A stretch of 64,000 nucleotides of DNA from NCBI GenBank assembly GCA_947561395.2, contig OX387182.1:1002001-1066000 (forward strand), written 5' to 3'. Below are positions 21,971-34,423 of this stretch, piece by piece; the first letter of the stretch is position 1, and the number at the start of each line of letters is the position of its first letter. Source of the stretch: Buxus sempervirens (Eukaryota; Streptophyta; Magnoliopsida; Buxales; Buxaceae). The notes beneath the pieces were generated by a model. It made no database searches and was not told the origin of the DNA. It saw only the letters and a program-made list of their open reading frames with translations. The position numbers and the translations under genes were made by a program.

Positions 21971-23300
21971 CAGAAAATCATCACCATGCGAGTAATAAGG
22001 GTAATTCTACGTAATCTGTGGAAACAACATGGAAATCTGCAGCAGGCCTTGTTAGTAACTAAATGATGTATATACATAGTTGTAGTCGTCGCTCTTTCTC
22101 GGTCACTCTTAAGATGCATTTATCATTTTGTACATCTTTCTTTCAACAGCACAAATGGAATTTCATTTGTGATTGAAACTAATGTACATTATGTTCTCTT
22201 CTGATTTTGAATAACAACTAGAAGGGGAATTTTTCTTTCCTTTGTGCTGTATGTTCAGGTTTCTTGAGCTGCCATTCTGCTAAGGTAAGCGCCTGTAATT
22301 TACTTTGGGCTCACTGCATTATCTGCCTGTTGGTTATCTCCTTATTGGTTTGTGCAGAGTTATACAGTAATCTATTGGTACCTGTCATAATTGATTTGTT
22401 ATTTTAAATTAAAAAGAGATTTTGTTTTCGAGATGACTGGATGTGATGAAAAGCAAATGAGTGGGTTGTTAACCCTTAATCTCCAATCCCATAAGCACAA
22501 ATCCAAATTTAAAATTTTCTAATATGTATGAGTTTTGACCATTCAATGTAGAACTTCAAGGGAAATTGCTTTAAGATGTAATCTAAAAATACTTCGACTA
22601 ACAATTTTAGATTCTTAAAAGTAAAATTTAGGGGTTCGGAGCTTAGAAATTCATTCTGAGGTTGGGATCAGCTTCCTACAGTTTAAGGGTCAGTATTCAT
22701 CTTTTGATGGATTCTATTGGAGACACCAGAGATGTCAAATCTCTTTTATATAAAAAAGTGCAACTAGTAATTTCACTAGATTCTTTCGGACAGTGAAAAA
22801 CTGTTGAAAACTTAGAAAGATTTTATGGTAAAATCCTTGTCAAATGATATTATTAGCAAAGCTTGATAAGATATTAATAAAAGCACTGCGTCTGCGTGAA
22901 TCTGGAAGTTTTAAGATAGATTCTGATTATGGATTGAATTATAACATTAGATTGTAGAATCAGGCCTTAAAATTTCATCCAAAACCTAACACAAGGACCT
23001 TAGGACTTAGGACTTTTATGTATGGAAAAAGACAAGCCTCAACCAATGGGGATCATTTGGACTTTTTACTCCTTTTAATATTTCCTTGTAACCTCTTAAT
23101 TCTATCCGTTCTAGAATCGGTAACGAAAGTCCCTCTCTGTGCAATAGTGGACAAGTCTGTTGAACCTTTTTAAACTTCTAGAGACCACCTTCCTTCCCCG
23201 TGACTTCCTTTCATGACAAAGAACGTCAAAAAAAGGCTTCTAAGTGATTGGTTGCAAATCAAACCGTCGGCCGCATCACATGAATTACGCCTCCTATGCA
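21971..23300. other. Intergenic region, no gene seen
   Basis: AT-rich sequence with no open frame or repeat I can support. The final part is the upstream region of the small membrane-protein gene. Confidence 0.4.
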
Positions 23301-23311
23301 TTCTCTCCCTC

Positions 23312-23318
23312 TATATAA
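23312..23318 (+). promoter_or_regulatory. TATA box of the small membrane-protein gene
   Basis: TATATAA lies in a C/T-rich context (CCCTCTATATAACAAGG) about 92 bp upstream of the ATG at 23410, a usual plant arrangement with a ~60-nt leader. Confidence 0.65.
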
Positions 23319-23409
23319 CAAGGTAGCCTGAGCTTTAATTTCATCTCTCTCCCATAGCTAGAATTAATTTTCTTTCGACCTCATATTTCTTCAAGTTATT
23401 GGGATTAAT

Positions 23410-23664
23410 ATGGCGTTTGACGGCAGCCTGGGAGACACGTTGGTGAAGGTGGCCCTGTTTATCCTTGTTCAAGCTTTGGTGTACCTCATCCTTTCCAATT
23501 CCTCCAATTTCTTCTCTGAACATAAGATGAGATCACTGAGTTTCAAGACTGCTCGCTCCTACAGTCTCTCTCGATTTTTTGCTTCTTCCTCTGACTTACC
23601 GCCTGCTGGCGAGCCCTCGCCTTCATCAACGGGTTCACCGTCAGTGACCGGAGAAACTTATTAA
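23410..23664 (+). CDS. Small single-pass membrane protein, function unknown
   Basis: An 84-aa, single-exon gene. Residues ~11-31 (LVKVALFILVQALVYLILS) form one strong hydrophobic segment, followed by a basic, Ser-rich stretch (HKMRSLSFKTARSYSLSRFF) and a Pro/Ser-rich tail. I recall similar short proteins of unknown function in other plants, with the same VKVALFILVQALVYLILSNSS segment and MRSLSF motif. The TATA box at 23312 and a kozak-like AATATGGCG support the start. Positive charge after the segment suggests a cytosolic C-terminus. It may act at a membrane, but no function can be given. Confidence 0.8.
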   Translation: MAFDGSLGDTLVKVALFILVQALVYLILSNSSNFFSEHKMRSLSFKTARSYSLSRFFASSSDLPPAGEPSPSSTGSPSVTGETY

Positions 23665-25128
23665 CCCCGACGATCACTAATCTTAGTGTGAGATGAGTTT
23701 CTTCTCAAGTTTCACTTCACGATTGAAGACTGAAGAGCGCACTTTCGTTTTGTTTTAAACAATTAGATGTACGCGGTATATATAAATCTTGAAATTGTTT
23801 TGTATTTTATTTCTGTCCTCTGTCATCTGGAAAATGTTTTGTATTGTATTCCTTTTGTTTTTTGTGAAACATTATGTATTTTAATATTAGTCATTTATGA
23901 AACAAATAATTAAAAACACTGAAAATTAGTTGACAATTACATATTAAATGGTATGGGTATATAAAAGGGATGACCTAGGAAAAAAGTTACAAGAAAGCTT
24001 GGAAGTTTACTCGTTCAGATATCTAAAAGGTGCACTGAAGACTAAAAAAAAGGGTTATTTTGCACTCATTCGTGCATTTTTAAAGATATGTTATCACGTG
24101 AAGCATTTAATGATTATTTTTAAGGAAAAAACAAGTTCTTAAATTTGAAATAGAAAAAACTTTTAATCGTTCGATGAAGTCAGTTACAAAAGATTTAAAA
24201 ACGCATAGCCTAACTAAATATATAATTTCTAACCTTTTTTTGGGGTAATCTAATAGATTAGGACATTTTGTTAGTCTTAAATTAATTAATAGAGATAATA
24301 CATTTGGTTATTTTGTACTCATGAGAGACAAAGATGAAGGTTTGTAAAAAAAAAAAAGTAACAAATAACAGCAAATCAATTTTAAGGATAGTGACTTGTA
24401 CCACATTTTCTGGGAATTGCGTTCTCTGAGTTTTGATCTTCTTCCTCTTTTTAATATATTCTTAAAAATATTCTTGACTCATTTTATCGTTTCGTCTGAT
24501 GTATTTTCCATCAATAAAAAACTTATGGACTTCTCCATGCCCCTTTCGAAATAGGAAGGCATTTTTTCTATAAAGCCAAAATCTGATGGTTCTAAGAAAC
24601 CACCACTGAGATAGAGTTTGGATGTGTAGGGCCCCCTCTCAACATGGGTATCCATCCGTGCGTTTCATACTGGCACCACTGAGTGGCAGCTCTCCAGAAA
24701 TAGATTGCTTATCAGTCAAATAATCATAACAATGCTGTAATCGATAGGTGTATCAGAGATTTTAGCTTGGAATCAGTAAATCTTGATATCTCCCTGCATC
24801 CAGCATTTAGTAGGCGTGTAAGTAGTTTTTTTACTATTGGCTACAGGCTTACAGCAGATCAAACTAGTCGCTAGTTTTTTTTGTTTTTTTGGGTAATGAA
24901 CTAGTCGCTAGTTGGTATTTACCATTTAGTCGTGCTTGTTTTATAACGCAAATGATAATGCGTACAAGTTTTTATGATGGATTGCAGTCACTTAGTGAAC
25001 AAATGAAATTTTTTATAATTTTTGCAATCACTCGTTAACAAAAATAATTTGGATATTGTTACATTTTAAAAGTGATCCAGAATTAGATTTATTTTAACAA
25101 ATTCACTACTAGACAACCTAATATCCAG
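23665..25128. other. Intergenic region upstream of tRNA-Ala
   Basis: AT-rich spacer. A short repeated phrase, AACTAGTCGCTAGTT, flanks a T-rich tract near 24863-24915. No gene seen. Confidence 0.4.
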
Positions 25129-25201
25129 GGGGGTGTAGCTCAGATGGTAGAGCGCTCGCTTAGCATGCGAGAGGTACGGGGATCGATACCCCGCATCTCC
25201 A
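25129..25201 (+). tRNA. tRNA-Ala, anticodon AGC
   Basis: 73 nt with box A TAGCTCAGATGG, anticodon loop TTAGCAT (AGC) and T-loop region GGGATCGATACCCC. The acceptor stem pairs GGGGGTG with CATCTCC with G-T wobbles; the usual plant gene has A at the fifth position, here G. A T-rich terminator for RNA polymerase III follows immediately at 25202. It lies 112 bp before the left edge of the tandem duplication and was not duplicated. Confidence 0.96.
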
Positions 25202-25364
25202 TTTTTTTTGCATGTAATCTACCAATCAGAAGCCCGTCAAACGAAAAGTTAAAACATTGAAAAATAAAAAATGACAGGCGTACCGATTATTCGGCAATTA
25301 AAATCTCTAAGGCTCACGAAGTCACGATTCCAAAAAACCAGATAACCCAAGATTGCATCTGGAG

Positions 25365-28300
25365 ATGAGTACATCAAAGACACTGAGGAAATTGCAGGTC
25401 GTTTCTCCGGTTCCTGCAGATATCGATGTTGCCAACTCTGTTGAACCTTTTCACATCTCAGATATTGCAAATGAGCTCAATCTCAGCTCTCAACACTACG
25501 ATCTCTATGGAAAGTACAAGGCCAAGGTTTATTACTGATCCCCAGTTCCTCTTTTCTCCGTTTGTCTCGTTATATTTGGCTTGAGTGGAAGTTTGAATGA
25601 TTTGGGTATCGATTTCTATTAGGTTCTTTTATCTGTGATTGATGAGCTTGAAGGGTCGAGGGATGGATTCTATGTTGTGGTTGGAGGGATCACTCCCACC
25701 CCTCTTGGAGAAGGCAAGTCTACTGCAACAGTTGGTCTCTGTCAAGCTCTTGGAGCTTTTCTTGACAAAAAGGTAGTCTTCACTCTTGTTTTCCATTTGT
25801 AAGTACTGACTTGTATTCCTTCTTCCCTCCTTTTTGGAATACACGCATACAAGGACTATGTTTTCTTGTCCAAGGAAGATCTACGAGTACGCTCACTCAA
25901 TGGGTTAATGCGTTTGGCAATCCTGGGTCTTTTTTTTGATATTTTGCTTCATGAGCCTTTAACTGTAGTTTTAAATGACAGGATAAGAAAATCCAGATCA
26001 AGCCCTTCTCATTTTTTTTCTCTCTTCAATTCCCTGTATTTTAAATGAAGTTTATGAGATGACTCTGTAGAAATCTGGAAGTAATGACATAGAACATCAA
26101 GAATGGAGAAAAGGAAGTTGTGGCAGACAGTTTAAGGTTCTTCAGTTTCATTACTAATCTGATTATGTTTAATTTTAACTCTGACTGACATATGAGTTTG
26201 AGATAAATCAGTACTTCTGACAACTCACTTAGATGATTAATTTTGTGTTCTTGTTTACTTACTCTGGGGAAGACAGGTTGTGCTCATAACTTGGAACTCG
26301 CATCCTCTGGGCACACTTGATTGTATGGAACTCTTGATATTTTCTCGAAATGATTTTGTGCCAAAGATGAGTAATGGTGATTGTAAAAATATTTTATGTT
26401 TTTTTTCTAATGATAAAGGTTTTTGCTACCTAATTATACTTGTCAGCACTAGAGATTTGTAGCAGCTTGGAACAGAGCATGTCATTCAGCCTTTCTGGCT
26501 ATTATATTATGATACTGACAGTTACATGTCAGTTTTATACCTTAAAAATTTCCTGAGAGATAATAGACTTTGTGGTCTGCTCTACATGTGCCAAAGCTTG
26601 ACAGTAGATGAACAGTTGTAATTTCTCTCTCTCCCTCAGTTAAGGATTAAGGAATGCAAATGAGCAAGCCAGCAACTCCATTGATTTTGAGTGTGGGTAA
26701 TAAGTGGAAGTATCTTGCTCATATTAAGGATGTTGGTTATGTCTCAATTTCTCAGTCAGATTTGGGATTCTTATTTCATCAGAAATCTACTTACTAAGAT
26801 GTCCTATTTTCAAGTAAGTCCAAGGATTTTAAATACAAACCTTGTTTTGGTGTTTTCATATGTAATTTCTATCTTTAAGCTAGATTTATGGTTGGTATTT
26901 CATGTGATATCTCTTATTGGGATGAAAGTGCTTGGAGGAGCATTCTGAAAGAGATCTGCAGTGTGCTCTTGGGAGGGGTTGGCGGTGTTGCTTTTTCTGT
27001 GCAGTCGGCTCCTTTTAGTGGAGTTTCTTTTGATCATCTTGGCTCGTTGACATAGCTCTTGTTTGGACAAATCACGTATATATTGTGCTGTGGTTTGGGT
27101 AATCATTTATTTATTTTTTATTTTCTCCAATTATTTTTCAGTTATCAAGTACAACGATCATGACAGCTTTGCACAATATAGCCTTGTAGGAGTTATCTGT
27201 GCAATTTGGAATCACATTCTGTTCCTATAAATATGAAGGCCTTATAAATCATATTGCCTGCATTATTCTTTTGCTTTCTCTGAATTTCAGCGAGTACAGA
27301 CATTCATTTAATTCTTCATTAGATGATAAATGGGTAGTTTTGCTGGAAGAAGTTGATTTCTGCTAATCTTGACCTTTGAAAATTTAATGCTGCACTGCTA
27401 GGTCTAGGAAAACGTAGTTGAAACCTTGTTATTTGCAGCTACTTGCTATTGTGTGATGTAAGCTCAGTGCCCAGGTTAAAAATCTTGTATCCCTCATCTG
27501 AGTTTGCTCTCTCATATTGAGATTCATGATGGTTGCATATGTTTCTTAAGCCCCTTGCCTTGTAATGTCCTATCAGCACCTAATAGGAGAATAGCATGAA
27601 TACCTTCAACATTGCTGGCTTACTCATCCGGAAGATTTACAGATCACCTGGTAGCCCTACTAATAGTTAAAACAAATTGCAAAAATTCCATGAGCCCACT
27701 AATCTAACTGCAAATAGAATGAACCTCCAGCCCAATAGCAAAACTGTTGAAAAAAAAATATATGGAAGGTAAAAGAAAACAAAGAGAAGCTTCAGCACTT
27801 TAACAAAGTCTTGTTTTCGTATTCAATAATTCATCTCCTGTAGAATTACTTAATTCGACATTTTTCCAGTCATATGCTGGTTGTGGGGGAAATATTGTGC
27901 AGAGAGGCTGCTCCATGGCTTTTTTGCAAATGGTACTATAATCTTTTCTTGTTCCTTCTTGAAATGTTTCCCACTGTGTTTTTTCTTTGTCAAAGATTGA
28001 ATTTACTTTTGAAATGAGACCTCTTAGTACATTGTTCTATTTTATTTTTGGAAAATTTAACATTTCACATTTCCCTTTTCTGTCCTAATCAATAATAGCA
28101 ATTCATTTCATGAAACGTCAACGATAAGTAGAAATAACTTAAATGCAACTTTGTCCCAAACCCAAGGAACATACTTGCTGTATTGCATTGGGCAATAGGT
28201 GTCATCTTTCCCTGGTTGAAGGAAGAATGCTTTTAGATTACAACTAATCCTTTCACCATTGGATAACCTTACATTCTTTGGATCGAAGTGAAACTGATTT

Positions 28301-31045
28301 AGGATAGTTTCTTAGATTTGGTTTGACATGTTGCAGCCACCATTTATTTTGTATCTACTTGTGCTAGGTTGTCACCTGCCTCCGTCAACCATCTCAAGGA
28401 CCAACCTTTGGAATCAAAGGGGGTGCAGCAGGTGGTGGTTACAGTCAAGTCATCCCAATGGATGAGTTCAATTTGCATCTTACAGGAGATATCCATGCTA
28501 TCACTGCTGCTAATAACCTCCTAGCAGCTGCTATTGATGCGCGCATATTCCATGAGGCAACACAGTCGGATAAGGCTCTGTTGAACAGGTTATGCCCTCC
28601 TACCAAAGAGGGCAAGCGGAGCTTTTCTAACATCATGTTTAGGCGACTCGAGAAGCTTGACATCTCCAAGACCAACCCTGATGAGCTTACTCCGAAAGAA
28701 ATCAAGAAATTTGTTAGGCTTGACATAGACCCAGATTCTATCACCTGGAGAAGGGTTATGGATGTCAATGACCGCTTCCTGAGGAAGATTACTGTTGGCC
28801 AGGGTCCTGACGAAAAAGGGATGGTGAGAGAAACGGGTTTTGACATATCAGTTGCCAGTGAGATCATGGCAGTGTTGGCACTCACGACTTCTCTGACTGA
28901 TATGAGAGAGAGGCTCGGAAAAATGGTGATAGGAAACAGCAAAGCTGGTGACCCAGTTACAGCAGATGATCTCGGTGTTGGTGGTGCCTTGACTGTGCTA
29001 ATGAAGGATGCCATCAACCCTACACTTATGCAGACTCTTGAGGGAACCCCTGTTCTTGTTCATGCTGGGCCATTTGCTAATATTGCTCATGGGAATTCTT
29101 CCATTGTTGCTGATAAGATTGCCCTGAAGCTGGTGGGACCAGGAGGATTTGTGGTCACTGAAGCAGGTTTTGGTGCTGATATTGGTACTGAGAAATTCAT
29201 GAACATAAAATGCCGATACAGTCAATTAACTCCTCAGTGTGCTGTACTTGTGGCAACAATAAGGGCCCTGAAAATGCACGGAGGGGGGCCGGAGGTGGTT
29301 GCTGGTAAGCCTCTTGACCATGCTTACTTGACTGAGAATGTGGCTTTAGTGGAAGCTGGCTGTGTCAACCTGGCTAGGCATATAACCAACACAAAAGCAT
29401 ATGGGGTGAATGTTGTGGTTGCTGTGAACATGTTCTCAACTGACTCTGAGGCAGAGCTAAATGCAGTGAGGAATGCAGCATTGTCTGCTGGTGCATTTGA
29501 TGCCGTTATCTGTTCTCATCATGCACATGGTGGAAGGGGAGCGGTTAGTATCAACTTCCATTTTAAAATTTTGGCATTATTTATCTATCATTTTTCTGGT
29601 GGACATTACTCCCTTCCATATACAAAAGCACATAGACGGGTTGGAAAAAAGAAGAGAATTTGGGAGAGCAATTGCAAAACACTGTAGTGTCCAACATTTA
29701 CTTGCATTGAAGTTATTTTTCCTAGAGAACAAATTATAAGTGGGTTGTTAAGATTAAAACCATGACAAATGCTTATCAAATCTATACATGCTACGTAAGT
29801 AGGGAAAGATCATTCTGTTGGCAGAATCTGATCTTGTTTCCATGCGAAGCTTGAGTTTCTGCCAAATGGAGGTGAACTTGCAGTTCCTTATTATTGATAA
29901 GATGGATAAATGTCTAATAGGTCCACACGGCCAGCCCTATATCCACGTAAGCCCCTGCTCCAAGTGGGTGGGGGTGCAATAGAGAAATACATGCACCAAA
30001 TTGGTGTAACAGAATCAGATGCTAAGAATAAAAACTACGAGAACAGGTTTATATTGTGTTCACTTTGCTAGCCTAACTGGTCCTCCACAATTACTACCAC
30101 AATGAAGAAAATTTTCCAACTTTCATGTTTAACAATGTTCTGCATAGGTTTAGACTCTGGAGTTCTTTTTGCCTTGTTTAGCTACCAAAAGCATCTTAGG
30201 TTATAGAACATTCTCATTGTATAGATCTCAGTTGTTTGCTTTCAATTTAGAGTTATGTAAAGTTTGTTAATTCAATGTCCATGCTTTTCACGGAATCCAA
30301 AAGGCAAGGCATACTACTTGTAATACTATACATGCACTCGCTTATCATATGCTTTGTCTAAATCAATAAAAACCATATGCATTCACCTGAGAAGTCAGAC
30401 AAAGATGGTGAATGATGTTGAAGAGCACAATAGAATGAATCTTTACCTGCAGCTTAGGTTCGACATATTTTTACAGGCTCTGGTTAGCATAACTTTTTTG
30501 GCTAACTGTACAAAGTTACCCAACTCTTCAGGTTGACCTCGGTATTGCAGTTCAAAGAGCATGCGAGAACGTGACACAGCCATTGAAATTTTTGTATCCA
30601 CTAGAATTCAGCATCAAAGAGAAAATAGAGGCAATAGCAAGATCATATGGTGCGAGTGGTGTTGAATACTCAGAGCAGGTAATGTTTCCCACTGCTTTGG
30701 CAATTTGTTCTCCTTTATGTGATTGTTCATATGCTATCATGTTCAATAGTTTCCCATTTTGGCTTGTAGGCTGAAAAACAGATTGAGATGTATACCAAGC
30801 AAGGATTTTCTAATCTGCCAATCTGCATGGCAAAAACTCAGTATTCATTCTCACACATCCCCTCAGAGAAAGGAGCCCCAGTTGGTTTCATCTTACCAAT
30901 CAGAGATGTTAGGGCCAGCATCGGAGCTGGATTCATTTATCCCTTAGTTGGGACGATGAGTACAATGCCTGGGCTTCCAACAAGGCCTTGTTTCTTCGAC
31001 ATTGACGTTGACACTGCGACCGGAAAAGTTCTTGGTCTTTCTTAG
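25365..31045 (+). CDS. THFS: 10-Formyltetrahydrofolate synthetase (formate-THF ligase), copy 1
   Basis: Monofunctional plant enzyme of one-carbon metabolism, expected in the cytosol: formate + ATP + tetrahydrofolate to 10-formyl-THF. Exons 25365-25526, 25623-25772, 28368-29543, 30532-30678 and 30770-31045 (162, 150, 1176, 147, 276 nt) are all in phase 0 and give 636 aa, the usual plant length. The P-loop TPLGEGKST is at residues ~80-88; then [67 protein letters not shown] and the terminal ATGKVLGLS. Exon 3 ends at GGRGA with donor GTTAGT; the open frame beyond it is intron. Intron 2 (2.6 kb) and intron 4 (1 kb, holding an interspersed repeat) are large. This copy keeps its native upstream DNA, next to tRNA-Ala. 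No defect seen. Confidence 0.97.
29685..30325 (+). repeat. Unclassified ~640-bp interspersed repeat, copy 2 (synthetase intron 4)
   Basis: Matches the reverse complement of 2455-3100 over its whole length, with scattered substitutions and small indels. Its boundaries are where the match to the glycosylase intron fades. It was present before the tandem duplication, because unit 2 carries it too. Confidence 0.7.
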
Positions 31046-32121
31046 CCACCATCTTTGCATGTTGATGATGGTCTGTATGGGGTTTGGTGATATGCTGTGT
31101 TATTTAATTTCTCTTGCTGGCTTTTGGGGGGCTTTCTTTTGTTTGTGGAGAAACTGCGGAAGGCTGAATAATAGCTATCCTCTTCCTCTCATGGTTCCTT
31201 GAACATTTATTAATTCGGATGCTCATCCTATCTTGTTTTCTTGTATTGGAAAAACAAAAAAAAGGGAAAGGATTAGAATAAAGGGTTCTTGTATTGGAGA
31301 AACAAAAAAAAGGGAAAGGATTAGAATAAAGGATCTGTTTCTTGTTCATTGCATCATGATTGCAATAAAAAGGGCTTGAACATTAGCTTTGATACTTCGG
31401 CATCCTGAACTTCCAATGACATAATCTATTTGTACTATTGATAAAGGGAATGGGGGAATATTCCCCTAAGATTCTGGCTCTCTTTTTTTTCTTTTCCCAA
31501 ATATTGTCTTCCACAACTAAGACAATCTGAAACTATAACCACCCCACTAATCTTTCCGCATTCGAATTTAAACCCTCACTTATATGCGATGGTTAAGGGC
31601 GTAGATGTGTATATGCACGTGCTACCACTAGTCTATGCTAAAATAAAGCTTTCAGCTTGTAAAGGACTAAAGAGAATAGAAGGAAGAAAGAAAGACATTA
31701 AAATGTAGTTACATGATTAAACAAGTATGTGAGATGGAATAGACATGGGCTTAAGTTTGAACTTCCATTGAAAAAGGACAATAACTTGGTGTAGGTCTCA
31801 CCGAATCAAGATCCTTTTTTTTTTTTTTAACACCGAATCAAGATCCTGATAGGGTTGAAGTCTGCCATTTTCATTCAACTTGATTGCTCTTAGAATTGAA
31901 ATTGCATTCTCGCTGGAGAAAGCTGGGTCTTTTATAATCACACCAAGTGAGATTCCTTCATCATTTATCCACTAAAGCCTTTTTTTTGGCATTCATTTTG
32001 GATTAAGAATGAGTTCCCCAAATTAGGTTGCTGCAAAAAGTTGAAAGGTTTTATTTGAGGTTTGGCAAAGGACAACTGATTCTCGTATAACTTAGAAATA
32101 TTATAAATTTACCATTGTTTT
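31046..32121. other. 3' flank of synthetase copy 1
   Basis: The 3' untranslated region and spacer, aligned to 44263-45760 in unit 2. No gene. A short T-run and a repeated ACCGAATCAAGATCCT phrase occur near 31800-31847. Confidence 0.5.
31238..31332 (+). repeat. ~47-bp tandem duplication in the 3' flank, unit 1 only
   Basis: Two near-identical copies start with TTCTTGTATTGG at 31238 and 31286. Unit 2 has a single copy near 44447, so this arose or was lost after the segmental duplication. Confidence 0.85.
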
Positions 32122-32590
32122 TGTGATATCTCGATCCCACATCGGAAACGGATGAATACCCGGTATGGTATAAGAGTTAGGAAGAACACACTAACTAGCG
32201 AAGCACCTTTTGAGGACAAAATCGTACGGGCTGAGGCTCAATGTGGACAATACTTCGCTAGATTGAGTTGTTACAAATGGTATTAGAGCTAGATCCGGGT
32301 CCAGTAGTCCGTGGCTGATGTGGGCCCTAGCGTTGCCTGTAGGAGATGGTTGGACCGATGAAGGCGGGCCCGTGAGGGGCTGGTAAGCTTCTAGGTGGCC
32401 ACTGCATGGGACGTGTAGCCCTGAAAGGAGGGGAGATTGTGATATCCCGATCCCACATCGGAAAGGATGAATATCCAGTATGGTATAACAGTTAGGGAGA
32501 ACACTCTAACTAGCGAAGCGCCTTTTGAGGACAAAATTGTGCGAGTTGAGGCTCAAAGCGGATAATATCTTGCTGGGTTGGGTTGTTACA
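32122..32590 (+). mobile_element. TRIM element (miniature LTR retrotransposon), unit 1 only
   Basis: A 469-bp non-coding element: LTRs at 32122-32275 (154 bp) and 32438-32590 (153 bp), each TGTGATATC...TTACA. A primer-binding site of the initiator-methionine type (TGGTATTAGAGC) follows the first LTR, and a purine tract (GAAAGGAGGGGAGA) precedes the second. The 5-bp target duplication GTTTT is perfect. Unit 2 shows the uninterrupted site (ACCATAGTTTTGACTTAAAA near 45762). The two LTRs differ at about 21 of 154 positions by eye, mostly transitions, so it looks old. It is a non-autonomous fossil with no protein. Confidence 0.9.
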
Positions 32591-33134
32591 GTTTTGACTT
32601 AAAATAAGTTTTCATAAATGACAAATGTGCTCTTATCATATAAAGGAGTTTTTAAAACAAGTTTTGAGTATATCTTTTAGAATTTATAAATATTACAAGG
32701 ATACCACCATACTTTTGCAAAACTCATTCTAAAAATCCACAGACAAGTATTGGGGTGATCTTTTTTTTTTCTTTCTCAAAACTCATTTGGTGAAAACTTA
32801 TTCCCCAAATGGAACCAAACGCCCATTTAATCCCTTATACTCATTCTATCCATATAACTCATTTCAAGCCTTGGAATGAGTTGGCAAAATGAATGCCAAA
32901 CGACACTTAATCTTTGGATAATATCTTTCAGAGTACCAAATATACAAATTTGACTTCTTGCATTCTAATCTTCTTTTCTTCTCATGAAAATAATATCCTT
33001 GAACTCAATGGGGTGAGACTTGAAACCTAGACCAAGGGACAAATGAGTAGTCTTTTCTCAAAACAAACAGGAGAAACAAAAAAAGAGAGCTTATTTCGTT
33101 TGGGTGTCCTATATGTGATTCTTGAGGTTACATC

Positions 33135-33771
33135 TAGAGGTGGCAATTGTGACCCGCCAACCTACCCGATATTAGATGGGTTTGGGTTGACTGTTTCAAC
33201 CCGTGGGTTGAGTTCAGGTCATGAATTCTCAACTTGATTATAAACAGGTTGGATTCAGGTTTGACCCCTCAACCCGAAATAACCCCATTACAACTCAATT
33301 ATTTTTTTTGGTAATATAAGTTTGGAACATTATGCTAACAATAGTTGTGGCTATTCAACCTCTCCTCTTTTAATATAAATAATGACAAAGGATAAAAGAG
33401 AAGAAAGATTTTCTACATATAAATATTTCAAATTTCTTAGCATCTACTAATATAAATTGAGGCATTGATGACAATTAAAGTCTTTTAAGGCTTTATTATT
33501 ATATTTTAGTTCTTTTCTTCTCGTTATTTTAGTTATATCTTAATGATTGTTGTGTTATTATGCTTGTCAAGTGTGTTTTGTTAGTAGAATGAATTCAAAA
33601 TTTTAATTTTTAGTAGTAATTTAAATTATTTAAACGGGTTGGCAGGTTAAAGCGGGTTGGGATATTTCAACCCATTTATTAAATGGGCAGGGTCGGGTTG
33701 CACCTTGGCTTGTTAAACCCCTACATAAACCCGATCCGAACCCACTCGAACCTGACCCATTGCCACCTCTA
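33135..33771. mobile_element. hAT-type MITE, unit 1 only
   Basis: 637 bp with ends TAGAGGTGGCAAT and ATTGCCACCTCTA, ACCCG/CGGGT-rich subterminal regions and an AT-rich centre. Unit 2 has the uninterrupted site (GAGGTTATATAGTCTATAAT near 46620). The flanking 8-mers GTTACATC and CTTATATA are diverged copies of GTTATATA as found in unit 2. No transposase. The ends match those of the gene-capturing hAT at 56556-57967. Confidence 0.85.
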
Positions 33772-34189
33772 CTTATATATCGTCAATAATAAGTTTCTGA
33801 CACCTTACAATAAAGATTCTTCTATAGTATTTTACAATAAGATACATGGGATCTTGGATCTCATAAATAAAAACATATTTTTATTATAAGGGAAATTTGC
33901 AGGGACACCCCCTGAGGTTTCTGACTATTACAGTCAGACCCCCTGAGGTTTGGAAGCGATCACTAACACCCCCTGACGTTCGCGCATTGCGCACATACAC
34001 CCCCTGCCGTCAATTTTGTGCTAACGGCGTCACTTGACTTCCATTAAACCCGGTTTTTATTGAACCGGGTCTAAACCTGGTTTTTATTTCATTCTTTCTC
34101 CTTCCCACGCCCTAAGCAAACCCCTGCTATCGCCCATTTCGTTTTTTTTCCTCCTCCTTCCTTCCAACGCCCCTTTCTGTCAGCAATAT

Positions 34190-34390
34190 CAAACCATGGC
34201 CGGCCACCTTTGGCTTCCCACATTGAACATAGCCTGCGATCACGGCGGTCCATGACCTCACGCTTCTCTGGGGCATTCGAGCAAACAAGTCACAGGCCTC
34301 GTCAATCTCTCCCGCCTTTATCAGTTGGGTGATCATTATATTCCACGTCACAACATCTCGTTGGCGCGTTATCCCGAACAATTGACGACA
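34190..34390 (-). pseudogene. Captured PPR gene fragment (downstream piece)
   Basis: On the minus strand: GITRQRDVVTWNIMITQLIK, then AGEIDEACDLFARMPQRSVR, then SWTAVIAGYVQCGKPK. This is two PPR motifs of a PLS-type pentatricopeptide protein, family of organelle RNA-processing factors. It lies just downstream of the stop of the chimeric frame and probably comes from the same source gene as the chimera's N-terminus. It is not in frame with the chimera. Confidence 0.75.
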
Positions 34391-34423
34391 GTGGCAGTGT
34401 TACTGTAGAGCTACAGCATCGAA

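Noticed and set aside
28445-29017. 190-codon minus-strand frame opposite synthetase exon 3 (also at 41611-42183)
   Set aside because: Antisense shadow of a conserved exon. Its presence in both units follows from the duplication, not from selection.
29544-29687. Extension of the synthetase frame past exon 3
   Set aside because: The frame runs on into intron 4, but the family protein continues with the exon at 30532 and a good donor is present at 29544.
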